DNA from: Acidobacteriota bacterium
GTDB taxonomy: Bacteria; Acidobacteriota; Terriglobia; Bryobacterales; Bryobacteraceae
NCBI GenBank assembly: GCA_018268835.1
Contig: JAFDVU010000001.1
Coordinates: forward strand, 1-64,000
DNA length: 64,000 bases
Direction of reading: 5' to 3'
The position numbers and the translations under genes were made by a program. Below, one piece after another: positions 54,901-62,480 of this stretch; within the stretch, counting starts at the first letter, position 1, and every line of letters begins with the position of its first letter. The notes beneath the pieces were generated by a model. It did no database searches, had not been told where the DNA came from, and saw nothing but the letters and a program-made list of their open reading frames with translations.

Positions 54901-55482
54901 CTACCCGGATCCCTCGTTCTTCTTCTCTTGCGATCCGAACGCTTTCAGAACCCGCTGCCGGGCCCGGAATAACCGGACCTTTAAAGCATTTTCGTTGACA
55001 TTGTAGACCTTTTCAAGCTCCTTGAGCGAAAGGCCTTCCACTTCCTTCAGCATGAGCAGAATCCGATCGGCCTCGCTCACCGCCCCCAACAGGGAATCGA
55101 CGGCCTCGCGGACCTTTTTGTGATGCTGATCGTCCTGCTCGGCTTTCCCGCCTGCCATCGCATCGGCGAGCATCACCTGCTGCTCGCTTAAATCGGACAT
55201 GCGAAACTCCTGCCGGCGGCGCTGCTTGCGAAGGTAATCGTAGGCCGCGTTCACCGTCAGACGGTACAGCCACGGTTCAAAGACCTCTTCCTTCCGGAGC
55301 TGATCGAGCGAAAAATACAGCCGCAGGAAAACTTCCTGCGCGACGTCCTCGACATCTTCCGGACGGGCGATCAAACGAGTGATCGTCCCCAGAATCCGCT
55401 TCCTGTAGGCCAGTACGATTTCGTTGAACGCCGCGCTGTCGCCTTTCTGCGCCCGCGTGATCAGATCGAAATCAACCAGCAT
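54901..55482 (-). CDS. ECF-type RNA polymerase sigma factor
   Basis: A 193-residue sigma-70 family protein. The ATG at 55482 is preferred over 55587, which would extend into non-conserved sequence. Region 2 contains DFDLITRAQKGDSAAFNEIV, RPEDVEDVAQEVFLRLYF and PWLYRLTVNAAYDYLRKQRR. Region 4 (about 130-185) has LLMLKEVEGLSLKELEKVYN and ALKVRLFRARQRVL. A Gln/Asp/His-rich linker joins them. It is first of the three-gene operon. Confidence 0.95.
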   Translation of the reverse strand: MLVDFDLITRAQKGDSAAFNEIVLAYRKRILGTITRLIARPEDVEDVAQEVFLRLYFSLDQLRKEEVFEPWLYRLTVNAAYDYLRKQRRRQEFRMSDLSEQQVMLADAMAGGKAEQDDQHHKKVREAVDSLLGAVSEADRILLMLKEVEGLSLKELEKVYNVNENALKVRLFRARQRVLKAFGSQEKKNEGSG

Positions 55483-55539
55483 GCCGCACCCTGGACCCGG
55501 CCGGCAGCCAAGTTGCGAGATCCTGCTTCCGATTTGTAA

Positions 55540-55566
55540 GGCGTACCAGCAAGTAGACAGGTTACA
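55540..55566 (-). promoter_or_regulatory. Candidate ECF-type promoter of the sigma operon
   Basis: On the minus strand TGTAACC (55566-55560) is followed after 13 bases by GGTACGCC, about 60 bases before the sigma start. AAC in the -35 and a C/G-rich -10 resemble ECF promoters and would allow autoregulation. The match is loose. Confidence 0.27.
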
Positions 55567-55690
55567 AGGCTTTGATCGCGAACGCAAAAGCCGGCAAACG
55601 GAGCGGAGGGCGGAGTTGCCCTGTTCCAGTACGGCTGTGACAAGTCGCCGGAAAAGTCCACGGTTCCTTCTGCTGCTACCATTATTCCAG

Positions 55691-56686
55691 ATGTCCGCGA
55701 AACGTGCGCTGATTACGGGAATTACCGGTCAGGACGGGTCTTATCTCTCGGAACTGCTTCTTTCTAAGGGATATGAGGTTCATGGGCTGGTCCGGCGGGT
55801 GGCCCTGGAGGATCCCGATCACCGGTTGGGGCGGCTCCGCGAGGTCCGCGACCGGCTGGTGCTCCACGCGGCGTCGCTCGAAAGCTACGCAAGCCTCCAC
55901 AGGATGATCGAGGAAGTCCGGCCGGAGGAGTGCTATCACCTTGCGGCACAGAGCTTTGTGAGCTACTCCTTCGACGACGAGTTCTCCACCCTGAACACCA
56001 ATATCAACGGCACCCACTACCTGTTGGCAAGCCTGAAATCGTTGGTTCCGGGGTGCCGCTTCTACTTCGCGGGGTCGAGCGAGATGTTCGGGCTGGCGGA
56101 CCGGGTCCCGCAGGACGAGCGGACCCATTTCCACCCCCGGTCCTCCTACGGGATCAGCAAGGTAGCAGGCTTCGACCTGACCCGTAACTACCGTGAGGCC
56201 TATGGGATGTACGCCTCCAGCGGGATCCTGTTCAACCACGAGTCGCCACGCCGGGGGTTTGAGTTCGTCACCCGCAAGATCACTGCGGGAGTGGCCCGCA
56301 TCCTGGCCGGACGCAGCAGCGAACTGCGGCTGGGCAACCTGGACGCGCAGCGCGACTGGGGCCACGCCCGGGAGTATGTGGACGCCATGTGGCGCATGCT
56401 GCAACAGCCCGTGGCGGACGATTACGTGGTGGCAACCGGCGAGTGCCACTCGGTCCGGGAGTTCGTCGAACTGGCCTTCTCGCACGTCGGGCTGGACTAC
56501 CGGAAATACGTGGTCAGCGACCCGCAACTCTATCGTCCGGCAGAAGTTAACCTGCTTCGGGGCGATGCCTCGAAGGCCCGGCGGGTGCTCGACTGGACGC
56601 ATCGGGTGGGCTTTGGGGACCTGGTCCGTGAGATGGTGGACGAAGATTGCCGGGCGCTGGGCGTGGCCCGGCCTCCGGCGAGCTAG
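55691..56686 (+). CDS. gmd: GDP-mannose 4,6-dehydratase family enzyme
   Basis: A 331-residue short-chain dehydratase from the ATG at 55691 (the longer frame from 55424 runs into the sigma gene). The NAD(P) site is GITGQDGSYLSELLLSKGY. The catalytic Tyr153 and Lys157 are in SSYGISK, preceded by HFHPRS, and NHESPRRGFEFVTRKI is diagnostic of the family. It converts GDP-mannose to GDP-4-keto-6-deoxymannose for fucose, rhamnose or perosamine-type sugars in surface polysaccharide. A reductase (RMD) role is less likely. No sugar genes are adjacent. No clear ribosome-binding site is present. Confidence 0.9.
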   Translation: MSAKRALITGITGQDGSYLSELLLSKGYEVHGLVRRVALEDPDHRLGRLREVRDRLVLHAASLESYASLHRMIEEVRPEECYHLAAQSFVSYSFDDEFSTLNTNINGTHYLLASLKSLVPGCRFYFAGSSEMFGLADRVPQDERTHFHPRSSYGISKVAGFDLTRNYREAYGMYASSGILFNHESPRRGFEFVTRKITAGVARILAGRSSELRLGNLDAQRDWGHAREYVDAMWRMLQQPVADDYVVATGECHSVREFVELAFSHVGLDYRKYVVSDPQLYRPAEVNLLRGDASKARRVLDWTHRVGFGDLVREMVDEDCRALGVARPPAS

Positions 56687-56906
56687 CGGTACAGTCCGCG
56701 ACACCGTCCATGCCCAAGCGTTGGCAATTCAGACAAAATTTTTATTATCAATTGCTTGGCGGAATCAGTTTGCGAGCGTGGAGCATGATCTGCTTGACAT
56801 TGCAGGACATGTCTAGCTTGCGTCCAAACGACACGATATGCTTGCGTCCCCGGTATCAGGCCGGGACGGGGACCAGGCACTGTCCCTTTCGGCTGGAAAA
56901 CATGGT
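56687..56906. other. Intergenic region with no recognisable gene
   Basis: The 220 bases between gmd and the convergent gene are locally poorer in GC (for example AAAATTTTTATTATCAATTG near 56735-56754). GGGACGGGGACCAGGCACTGTCCC near 56863-56886 is an imperfect inverted repeat of the kind found in short dispersed elements. No credible ORF or RNA gene is seen. Confidence 0.5.
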
Positions 56907-59132
56907 TCAGCGCAAGAGGGCCGACTTCAGTAAGCTGTCTATGACCCGTCGGAAACGCTCGAGGTCGGCCTCCGGAACGCGGCCGAAGACCAGAAAATGG
57001 GCGCGGTCGGTTTCGACCCAGGTCAGGTACTCTACCGTGGCCACGCCGGCGGCCGTGAATTCGCCGATACAGCTTCTTGCCGGGGATCCGCTTACGGTCC
57101 GCGGAAGGCAACCGTCGGGGCGCGCGCGATAGTTCAGGCCTTCGCCGGCTCGCTGGGCGACCTTGGCGTCCATCGCCCCAGCCAGGTTCCGCTGCCGCCC
57201 GGCCGGCGCCGCATCTTCTCCGGGTGCCCGCGGGCGGTAATAGATGGACACGGCCGCCGGGGTGTCGGGGCTATCCAGGTTCAAAGTGGTCTCACGGTCG
57301 CCCCAACGGGTTGCCTGCCCGATCTTCCACGCGGCGGGCAGAGTAAGGCGCATGCCGTACTCGGGATCGGTGTATTCGCGGGCGCCGGATTCGGTGGTGG
57401 CGACCGTATAGGCAACCCCGAGGTTGCGGCGCGCGGCCGTGGTCCGCTCGACGAACAGGATGGCGTCGTAGGCGGCGCTTGCCCGCAACTGCCCCATCAA
57501 GGCAAAGGGCTGGTTTTCGTAATAGATCGCGCCGATACTGCGGGAGGAGTGCGGCGCGGCCAGCCAAGCCGCGGCGGGTTCTGGGGCGCCGCGCAGGTCC
57601 AGCGCAAACAGCGGAAGGCCGGAGGCGGCAAGCATGGCGTCGAAGCTGCCGGCGGGAGCGGGCGGTACCGTGAAGTCCTTGAGCAGGCGCTTCTCCTGGC
57701 TAATCGCCTGGAACGACCCCTGGTTGAAGGCGAAGCCGAAGACCACGATCTCCGGTCCGTAGATTTTGGACAGCGCTGCTCCCATCGATGGATATGAACC
57801 CTGGCGGGTAACGTGGCCGTTGTGCGCCCAGAGGACGATCTTCGCCTTCGGGTTCCGGTCCAGAATCCACTTCACGTTGGCCGCCATGCTGGCATCGCGC
57901 GACACCTCCCCGGTACGCATCTGCATGCATTGCAGGACGACGCGCGCGTTTTGTACGGCCCACTCGATCTCGGGCGGCGCGAGGTCCTTCCGCGCGTAGA
58001 CTTCGCGCGAGCTTTCCAGGCGCTGCAGCACCAGCTTCCAGGCGGCGGCCGCCACCTGCGGATCGATCGCGTTGGGATCCGCCTTGGGCACGCCGATGAA
58101 GGCGATGCGCAGGCTGTGTTTACCGCTGTGGACGACCTGGTCGTCGAGCGAAGCGCGGTAGCCATCGCCGCCGGCGAAGTAGCCGTTGAGCGATTCGAAG
58201 TCGAGATCGAAGCGCGGGGACCGGTAGGGCTTGCCGTCGAGTTCAATGGCGAAGCTGTCGAACCACGCGGTCCCTTCGCCGGGGAAGAGCGCGCCGAAAT
58301 TGATGTTCGTGGCGTTGGCCGCAACCGGCAGTTCGATGCTGTACTCGGTCCACGGAGTTGTGCCGGTGACGCCGCGGGTCTGCATGTTGTCGAAGGCAAG
58401 CACGCCGGAGGGGCCATCGACGCGCCACCACAATCCGGCGAATCCTTTGGTGACGTTCTCAGTGCGGATGTAGCCGTGGAAGCGGACGCGCCTGCCGGCG
58501 GCGTCATCCACCGGGAAGGTCGCGGTAGCCACGCCGAAGTTCTGCGCGCGCCGCGGTTGAGACGGGGCGGTGGAGAGGCTCTGCGCTTTGGCGATCTCCG
58601 CCAGGTACTCCGGGTCGGCTTTAGCCACGAAATCGCGCGCGATGCCGGCGGCTACCGTGGGGGTCTGCATGTCGAAGCCGGTGAATTCGACGCGGCCCTT
58701 ACCGGAGCGGTTGTACTCGCGCATCCAGCGCACCATGTCGAGCACTTCCTCGGTGTTCCAGGTCCAGAAGTACATTCCCTGGATGAGCTTGGCCGGATCG
58801 CCCTGGCCGTTGAGGACGTAATCGTTGAGCCGGTACGCCTCGGGCATGTTGGCTTCGATCGAGAAGATGCTGAAGCCCATCCGGGAGACCAGAAACTCCA
58901 GCATGCGGTGCTTGAGCTGGAAGAATTCGCGCGAGCCGTGGGTGGCCTCGCCAAGGGAAACGATACGGGCATCGCCGACGATCTTGCTGAGCGGCTGCAT
59001 GTCGGCGAAGCCGTGGCCGGCCTCGGGCGTTGCGAGGCGCACGGCGTGGGAGCGGATCCAATCGACGACTGGAACGTCCTCGGCGCAGAGCGGCGCCGCG
59101 AGCAGCAGGATGGCGGCAAGTAACCGGATCAC
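56907..59132 (-). CDS. Erythromycin-esterase-family protein with inserted beta domain
   Basis: A 741-residue exported protein from the GTG at 59132 (leader IRLLAAILLLAAPLCA); the ORF could extend to 59267. The erythromycin-esterase fold starts with IVSLGEATHGSREFFQLKHR and IFSIEANMPEAYRLNDYVL. Between about 195 and 350 it is interrupted by a jelly-roll-like beta domain (RRVRFHGYIRTENVTKGFAG, TPWTEYSIELPVAANATN), after which the esterase fold continues with IVLWAHNGHVTRQGSYPSMG. The last 140 residues are a further domain. The active-site region His is in the first motif. The substrate is probably an ester or ether of a natural product or sugar, not necessarily a macrolide. Confidence 0.88.
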   Translation of the reverse strand: MIRLLAAILLLAAPLCAEDVPVVDWIRSHAVRLATPEAGHGFADMQPLSKIVGDARIVSLGEATHGSREFFQLKHRMLEFLVSRMGFSIFSIEANMPEAYRLNDYVLNGQGDPAKLIQGMYFWTWNTEEVLDMVRWMREYNRSGKGRVEFTGFDMQTPTVAAGIARDFVAKADPEYLAEIAKAQSLSTAPSQPRRAQNFGVATATFPVDDAAGRRVRFHGYIRTENVTKGFAGLWWRVDGPSGVLAFDNMQTRGVTGTTPWTEYSIELPVAANATNINFGALFPGEGTAWFDSFAIELDGKPYRSPRFDLDFESLNGYFAGGDGYRASLDDQVVHSGKHSLRIAFIGVPKADPNAIDPQVAAAAWKLVLQRLESSREVYARKDLAPPEIEWAVQNARVVLQCMQMRTGEVSRDASMAANVKWILDRNPKAKIVLWAHNGHVTRQGSYPSMGAALSKIYGPEIVVFGFAFNQGSFQAISQEKRLLKDFTVPPAPAGSFDAMLAASGLPLFALDLRGAPEPAAAWLAAPHSSRSIGAIYYENQPFALMGQLRASAAYDAILFVERTTAARRNLGVAYTVATTESGAREYTDPEYGMRLTLPAAWKIGQATRWGDRETTLNLDSPDTPAAVSIYYRPRAPGEDAAPAGRQRNLAGAMDAKVAQRAGEGLNYRARPDGCLPRTVSGSPARSCIGEFTAAGVATVEYLTWVETDRAHFLVFGRVPEADLERFRRVIDSLLKSALLR

Positions 59133-59223
59133 TCTTAGGGCCCGTCCTTTCAGACTTGCTGGTCCGATGATACATCGCGGCAGCGCGCGATGGCCGGCCT
59201 GGAGCCTCTGGTAGCCTGAAGGT

Positions 59224-60654
59224 ATGGAGTTTTCCGAATCGGTATTCGCGACGCGTTTCGGCATCACGCGGCACGACCTGGAGGGCTATCTCTCCGAGGC
59301 TCTGTCGCACGGCGGGGATTACGCGGACCTCTACTTCGAGTATTTGCAGACCAGCAGCATCTCGATCGATGAGTCCATGGTGAAGAGCGCGGCGCAGGGC
59401 GTCTCCATGGGAGTGGGTGTGCGGGTGATCGCCGGGGAGCGCACCGGATACGCGTATAGCGACGACCTCGCGCCCGAGAAGATCCGCAAAGCGGCGAGGG
59501 TGGCGGCGTACATCGCCGGCGGTCCGAGCAAGGTGGAGAAGTTCGACCTGAGCGAGGGGCGGCGGCACAATCTGTACCCGGTGGTGACCGCTCCCACCGA
59601 GACCGCGTTCAGCGAGCGGGTGGAACTGGTCAAGCGGGCGGACCGCGCGGCGCGCGCTTGGGATTCGCGCATCTTCCAGGTGCAGGCGATGTACGCCGAC
59701 AACCTGCGGCAGGTCATGGTGGCGACGTCGGAAGGGGTCCTCACCGTGGATCGCCAGCCGCTGGCGAGGATGAGCGTGTGGGCGCTGGCGCGGCAGGGCG
59801 AAGGAGCGCCGCAGCGCGGCCACGCGGGCGGCGGAGGAAGAGTGGAGTTGGGCTACTTCCTCAACGAAAAGACTCCGGAGCACTTCGCGGCGGAGGCGGC
59901 GCGCGAGGCCGTCACCATGCTGGATGCGGTGGAGGCGCCGGCCGGCGAGATGACGGTGGTGCTGGGTCCGGGCTGGCCGGGAATCCTGCTGCACGAAGCG
60001 GTGGGACACGGGCTGGAAGCCGATTTCAACCGCAAGGGCGTGTCGGCGTTCAGCGGGCGCGTAGGGCAGAAGGTGGCCAGCGAACTGTGCACCGTGATCG
60101 ACGACGGCACCATCGGCGGGCGGCGCGGGTCGCTCAACGTGGACGACGAAGGGCAGCCCACGCAGAAGAACGTCCTGATCGAAAACGGCGTGCTGCGCGG
60201 CTACCTGCAGGACAAGCTTTCGAGCCGCCTGCTGCGCAGCGAATCCACCGGCAGCGGGCGCAGGGAAAGCTACGCGCACATCCCCATGCCGCGTATGACC
60301 AACACCTTCATGCTGGCCGGGGAAAGCGACCCCGCGGAGATTATCCGGTCGGTCCCGAAGGGGCTGTACTGCGCGAATTTCGGCGGCGGGCAGGTGGACA
60401 TCACCAGCGGCAACTTCGTGTTTTCCGCGTCGGAGAGCTACTGGATCGAGGACGGCAAGCTGACGCGTCCGGTGCGCAACGCGACCCTCATCGGCAACGG
60501 GCCGGAGGCGCTCAAGTACGTGAGCATGGTGGGGAGCGATCTCAAGCTGGACGAAGGCATCGGCATCTGCGGGAAGGAAGGGCAGAGCGTGCCGGTGGGC
60601 GTCGGGATTCCGACGATCAAGATCGACCGTATGACCGTGGGAGGAACGGCGTGA
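59224..60654 (+). CDS. tldD: TldD metallopeptidase subunit
   Basis: A 476-residue protein. The metal motif HEAVGH is at residues 257-262 in LLHEAVGHGLEADF. GVSMGVGVRVIAGERTGYAY in the N-terminal part and the C-terminal GFVFSASESY-like and MVGSDLKLDEGIGICGKEGQ segments are typical. TldD and TldE form a heterodimeric peptidase that degrades unfolded peptides and processes microcin B17 and PqqA-type peptides. GAAGG precedes the ATG. Its stop overlaps the tldE start as GTGA. Confidence 0.95.
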   Translation: MEFSESVFATRFGITRHDLEGYLSEALSHGGDYADLYFEYLQTSSISIDESMVKSAAQGVSMGVGVRVIAGERTGYAYSDDLAPEKIRKAARVAAYIAGGPSKVEKFDLSEGRRHNLYPVVTAPTETAFSERVELVKRADRAARAWDSRIFQVQAMYADNLRQVMVATSEGVLTVDRQPLARMSVWALARQGEGAPQRGHAGGGGRVELGYFLNEKTPEHFAAEAAREAVTMLDAVEAPAGEMTVVLGPGWPGILLHEAVGHGLEADFNRKGVSAFSGRVGQKVASELCTVIDDGTIGGRRGSLNVDDEGQPTQKNVLIENGVLRGYLQDKLSSRLLRSESTGSGRRESYAHIPMPRMTNTFMLAGESDPAEIIRSVPKGLYCANFGGGQVDITSGNFVFSASESYWIEDGKLTRPVRNATLIGNGPEALKYVSMVGSDLKLDEGIGICGKEGQSVPVGVGIPTIKIDRMTVGGTA

Positions 60655-62003
60655 ACCCAGAGAACCTGATGGAGATGGCGCAGGACATCGTGCGCCGGGC
60701 CGGGGCCGCCGGCGCGAGCGATGCCGAGTGCACCATTTCGGAGGGCGACGAATTCGGCGTCAACGTGCGCATGCGCGAGGTGGAGAGCCTCAAGGAGGCG
60801 GGCTCGCGCGGCGCGGGACTGCGCATCCTGATCGGCAAGCGCACGGGGTCGTCGTACACCAGCGATCTTTCGCTCGAGGGCATCGAGCGGCTGGTGCGGT
60901 CGGCGATCGAACTGGCCGATATCACGACCGAGGATCCGCACGCGGGACTACCCGAACCGGAAGAGTTGGGCAAGATCGAGGGCGATCTCGGCCTCTACCG
61001 CCCCTCGGTAGCGGACCTGGAGACGGCCTTCAAGATCGAGGCCGCCCGCCGCACGGAGGAAGCCGCGCTGACGGCCGATCCGCGGATCTCGAACTCGGAG
61101 GGCGCGAGTTTCGACAGCAACCTGGGGCGGCACGTGTTCGTCAACTCGCGCGGCTTCGCGGGAGAGTACCGCTCGAGCTACTGTTCGCTGAGCACCTCGC
61201 CGGTGGCCAGGGACGGCGAATCGATGGAGCGCGATTACTGGTACACGATGGCGCGCGATTTCGCCGGGCTGGAGCCGGCGGAATCCGTGGGGCGCACGGC
61301 CGCGATGCGCGCCGTCCGGCGCCTCAAGCCGGTGAAGCTGGAGACCCGCAAGGTGCCGGTGGTGTTCGAGCCGCGCACAGCGCGCTCGCTACTGGACAAC
61401 ATTTTCGAAGCGGTTCACGGCATGAGCATCTACCGCCACGAGAGTTTCCTGGCCGGGAAACTCGGGGAGAAGGTGGCGCACGAGGACGTGACCGTGATCG
61501 ACGACGGCACGCTGCCCGGGCTGTTCGGCACCTCGCCGTTCGACGACGAGGGCGTGCCCTCGCGGCGCACAGTGGTGATAGAGCACGGCGTGCTCCGGAA
61601 CTACCTGCTCAACACCTACGCGGCGCGCAAACTCGGGATGAAGACCACCGGCAACGCGGCGCGCGGGCTGGCGGGGAACGCCGGGATCGGGCACGGAAAC
61701 TTTTTCCTGGAAAAGGGCGTCCAAACGCCGGAGCAGATTCTGAAAGGGATCCGGGACGGATTCTACGTGACGGAACTGATGGGTTTCGGCGTCAACATCG
61801 TGACCGGGGATTATTCGCGGGGCGCCGTGGGACTCTGGATCCGCGACGGCGAGCTGGCGTTTCCGGTGAGCGAGGTGACCATCGCGGGGAATCTGCGCGA
61901 TATGCTCATGGGTATCGAGGCCGTCGGCGGCGACCTGGAGTTCCGCGGTTCCATGGCGGCGCCGACCTTGAAGATCGGAGAAATGACGGTTGGCGGCAAA
62001 TAA
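60651..62003 (+). CDS. tldE: TldE/PmbA metallopeptidase partner
   Basis: A 450-residue protein starting at GTG (60651), with GGAGG 6 bases upstream. It follows the TldD fold but lacks the HExxxH metal motif, having YRHESFLAGKLGEKVAHEDV in the equivalent region. The C-terminus GFGVNIVTGDYSRGAVGLWI is conserved. It forms the partner subunit that lines the TldD active site. No candidate peptide substrate gene is visible nearby. Confidence 0.95.
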   Translation: MNPENLMEMAQDIVRRAGAAGASDAECTISEGDEFGVNVRMREVESLKEAGSRGAGLRILIGKRTGSSYTSDLSLEGIERLVRSAIELADITTEDPHAGLPEPEELGKIEGDLGLYRPSVADLETAFKIEAARRTEEAALTADPRISNSEGASFDSNLGRHVFVNSRGFAGEYRSSYCSLSTSPVARDGESMERDYWYTMARDFAGLEPAESVGRTAAMRAVRRLKPVKLETRKVPVVFEPRTARSLLDNIFEAVHGMSIYRHESFLAGKLGEKVAHEDVTVIDDGTLPGLFGTSPFDDEGVPSRRTVVIEHGVLRNYLLNTYAARKLGMKTTGNAARGLAGNAGIGHGNFFLEKGVQTPEQILKGIRDGFYVTELMGFGVNIVTGDYSRGAVGLWIRDGELAFPVSEVTIAGNLRDMLMGIEAVGGDLEFRGSMAAPTLKIGEMTVGGK

Positions 62004-62466
62004 GGCAACAGCCACGAAGGACTCCATACCGCCGCTGGCGATTGTGATCAGCCTGGTGCTCGCGCTGGGGATTGCGGGGTTTGTGTTTCTGGAACGCGCG
62101 TCGCGGCAGCCGCCCCCGGCCCCGCCGCCGCTGACTCCGGAAGCCAAGGCGTACGTGAAGAATCTCCGCCTGGCCAACGTGGACATGAAGGCTCAGGAGA
62201 GCTTCCTCAAGCAAAGCGTGGTGGAGATCACGGGCGAAATCAGCAATGCCGGCGACCGCGCGCTGAGGACGGTGGAATTGTACTGCGTGTTTTACGACGT
62301 GGCCGGACAAGTGGTGGCGCGCGAGCGGGTGCCGATCGTAAACACGCAGATGGGGGGCCTCTCGCCGGGGGAGACGAAGGGCTTCCGCATGCCGTTCGAT
62401 GCGCTGCCCACCAGTTGGAACAACGTGATGCCACAACTGGTGATCGCGGGCATCACGTTTCAGTAA
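61990..62466 (+). CDS. Small membrane-anchored FxLYD-like protein
   Basis: A 158-residue protein starting at TTG (61990), overlapping tldE by 14 bases, with GGAG 9 bases ahead. A membrane helix (about 15-35, LAIVISLVLALGIAGFVFL) and a Pro-rich stretch are followed by a beta domain (VVEITGEISNAGDRALRTV, LYCVFYDVAGQVVARE) of the FxLYD/DUF3426-like type. It is probably a periplasmic domain tethered to the inner membrane; function unknown, but translated with tldDE. Confidence 0.8.
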   Translation: MAANKATATKDSIPPLAIVISLVLALGIAGFVFLERASRQPPPAPPPLTPEAKAYVKNLRLANVDMKAQESFLKQSVVEITGEISNAGDRALRTVELYCVFYDVAGQVVARERVPIVNTQMGGLSPGETKGFRMPFDALPTSWNNVMPQLVIAGITFQ

Positions 62467-62480
62467 GTCGCCCGGCCGCC

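Noticed and set aside
55424-55690. N-terminal extension of the GDP-mannose dehydratase
   Set aside because: The 89 extra residues overlap the sigma-factor gene and do not resemble the family, whose NAD motif begins right after the ATG at 55691.
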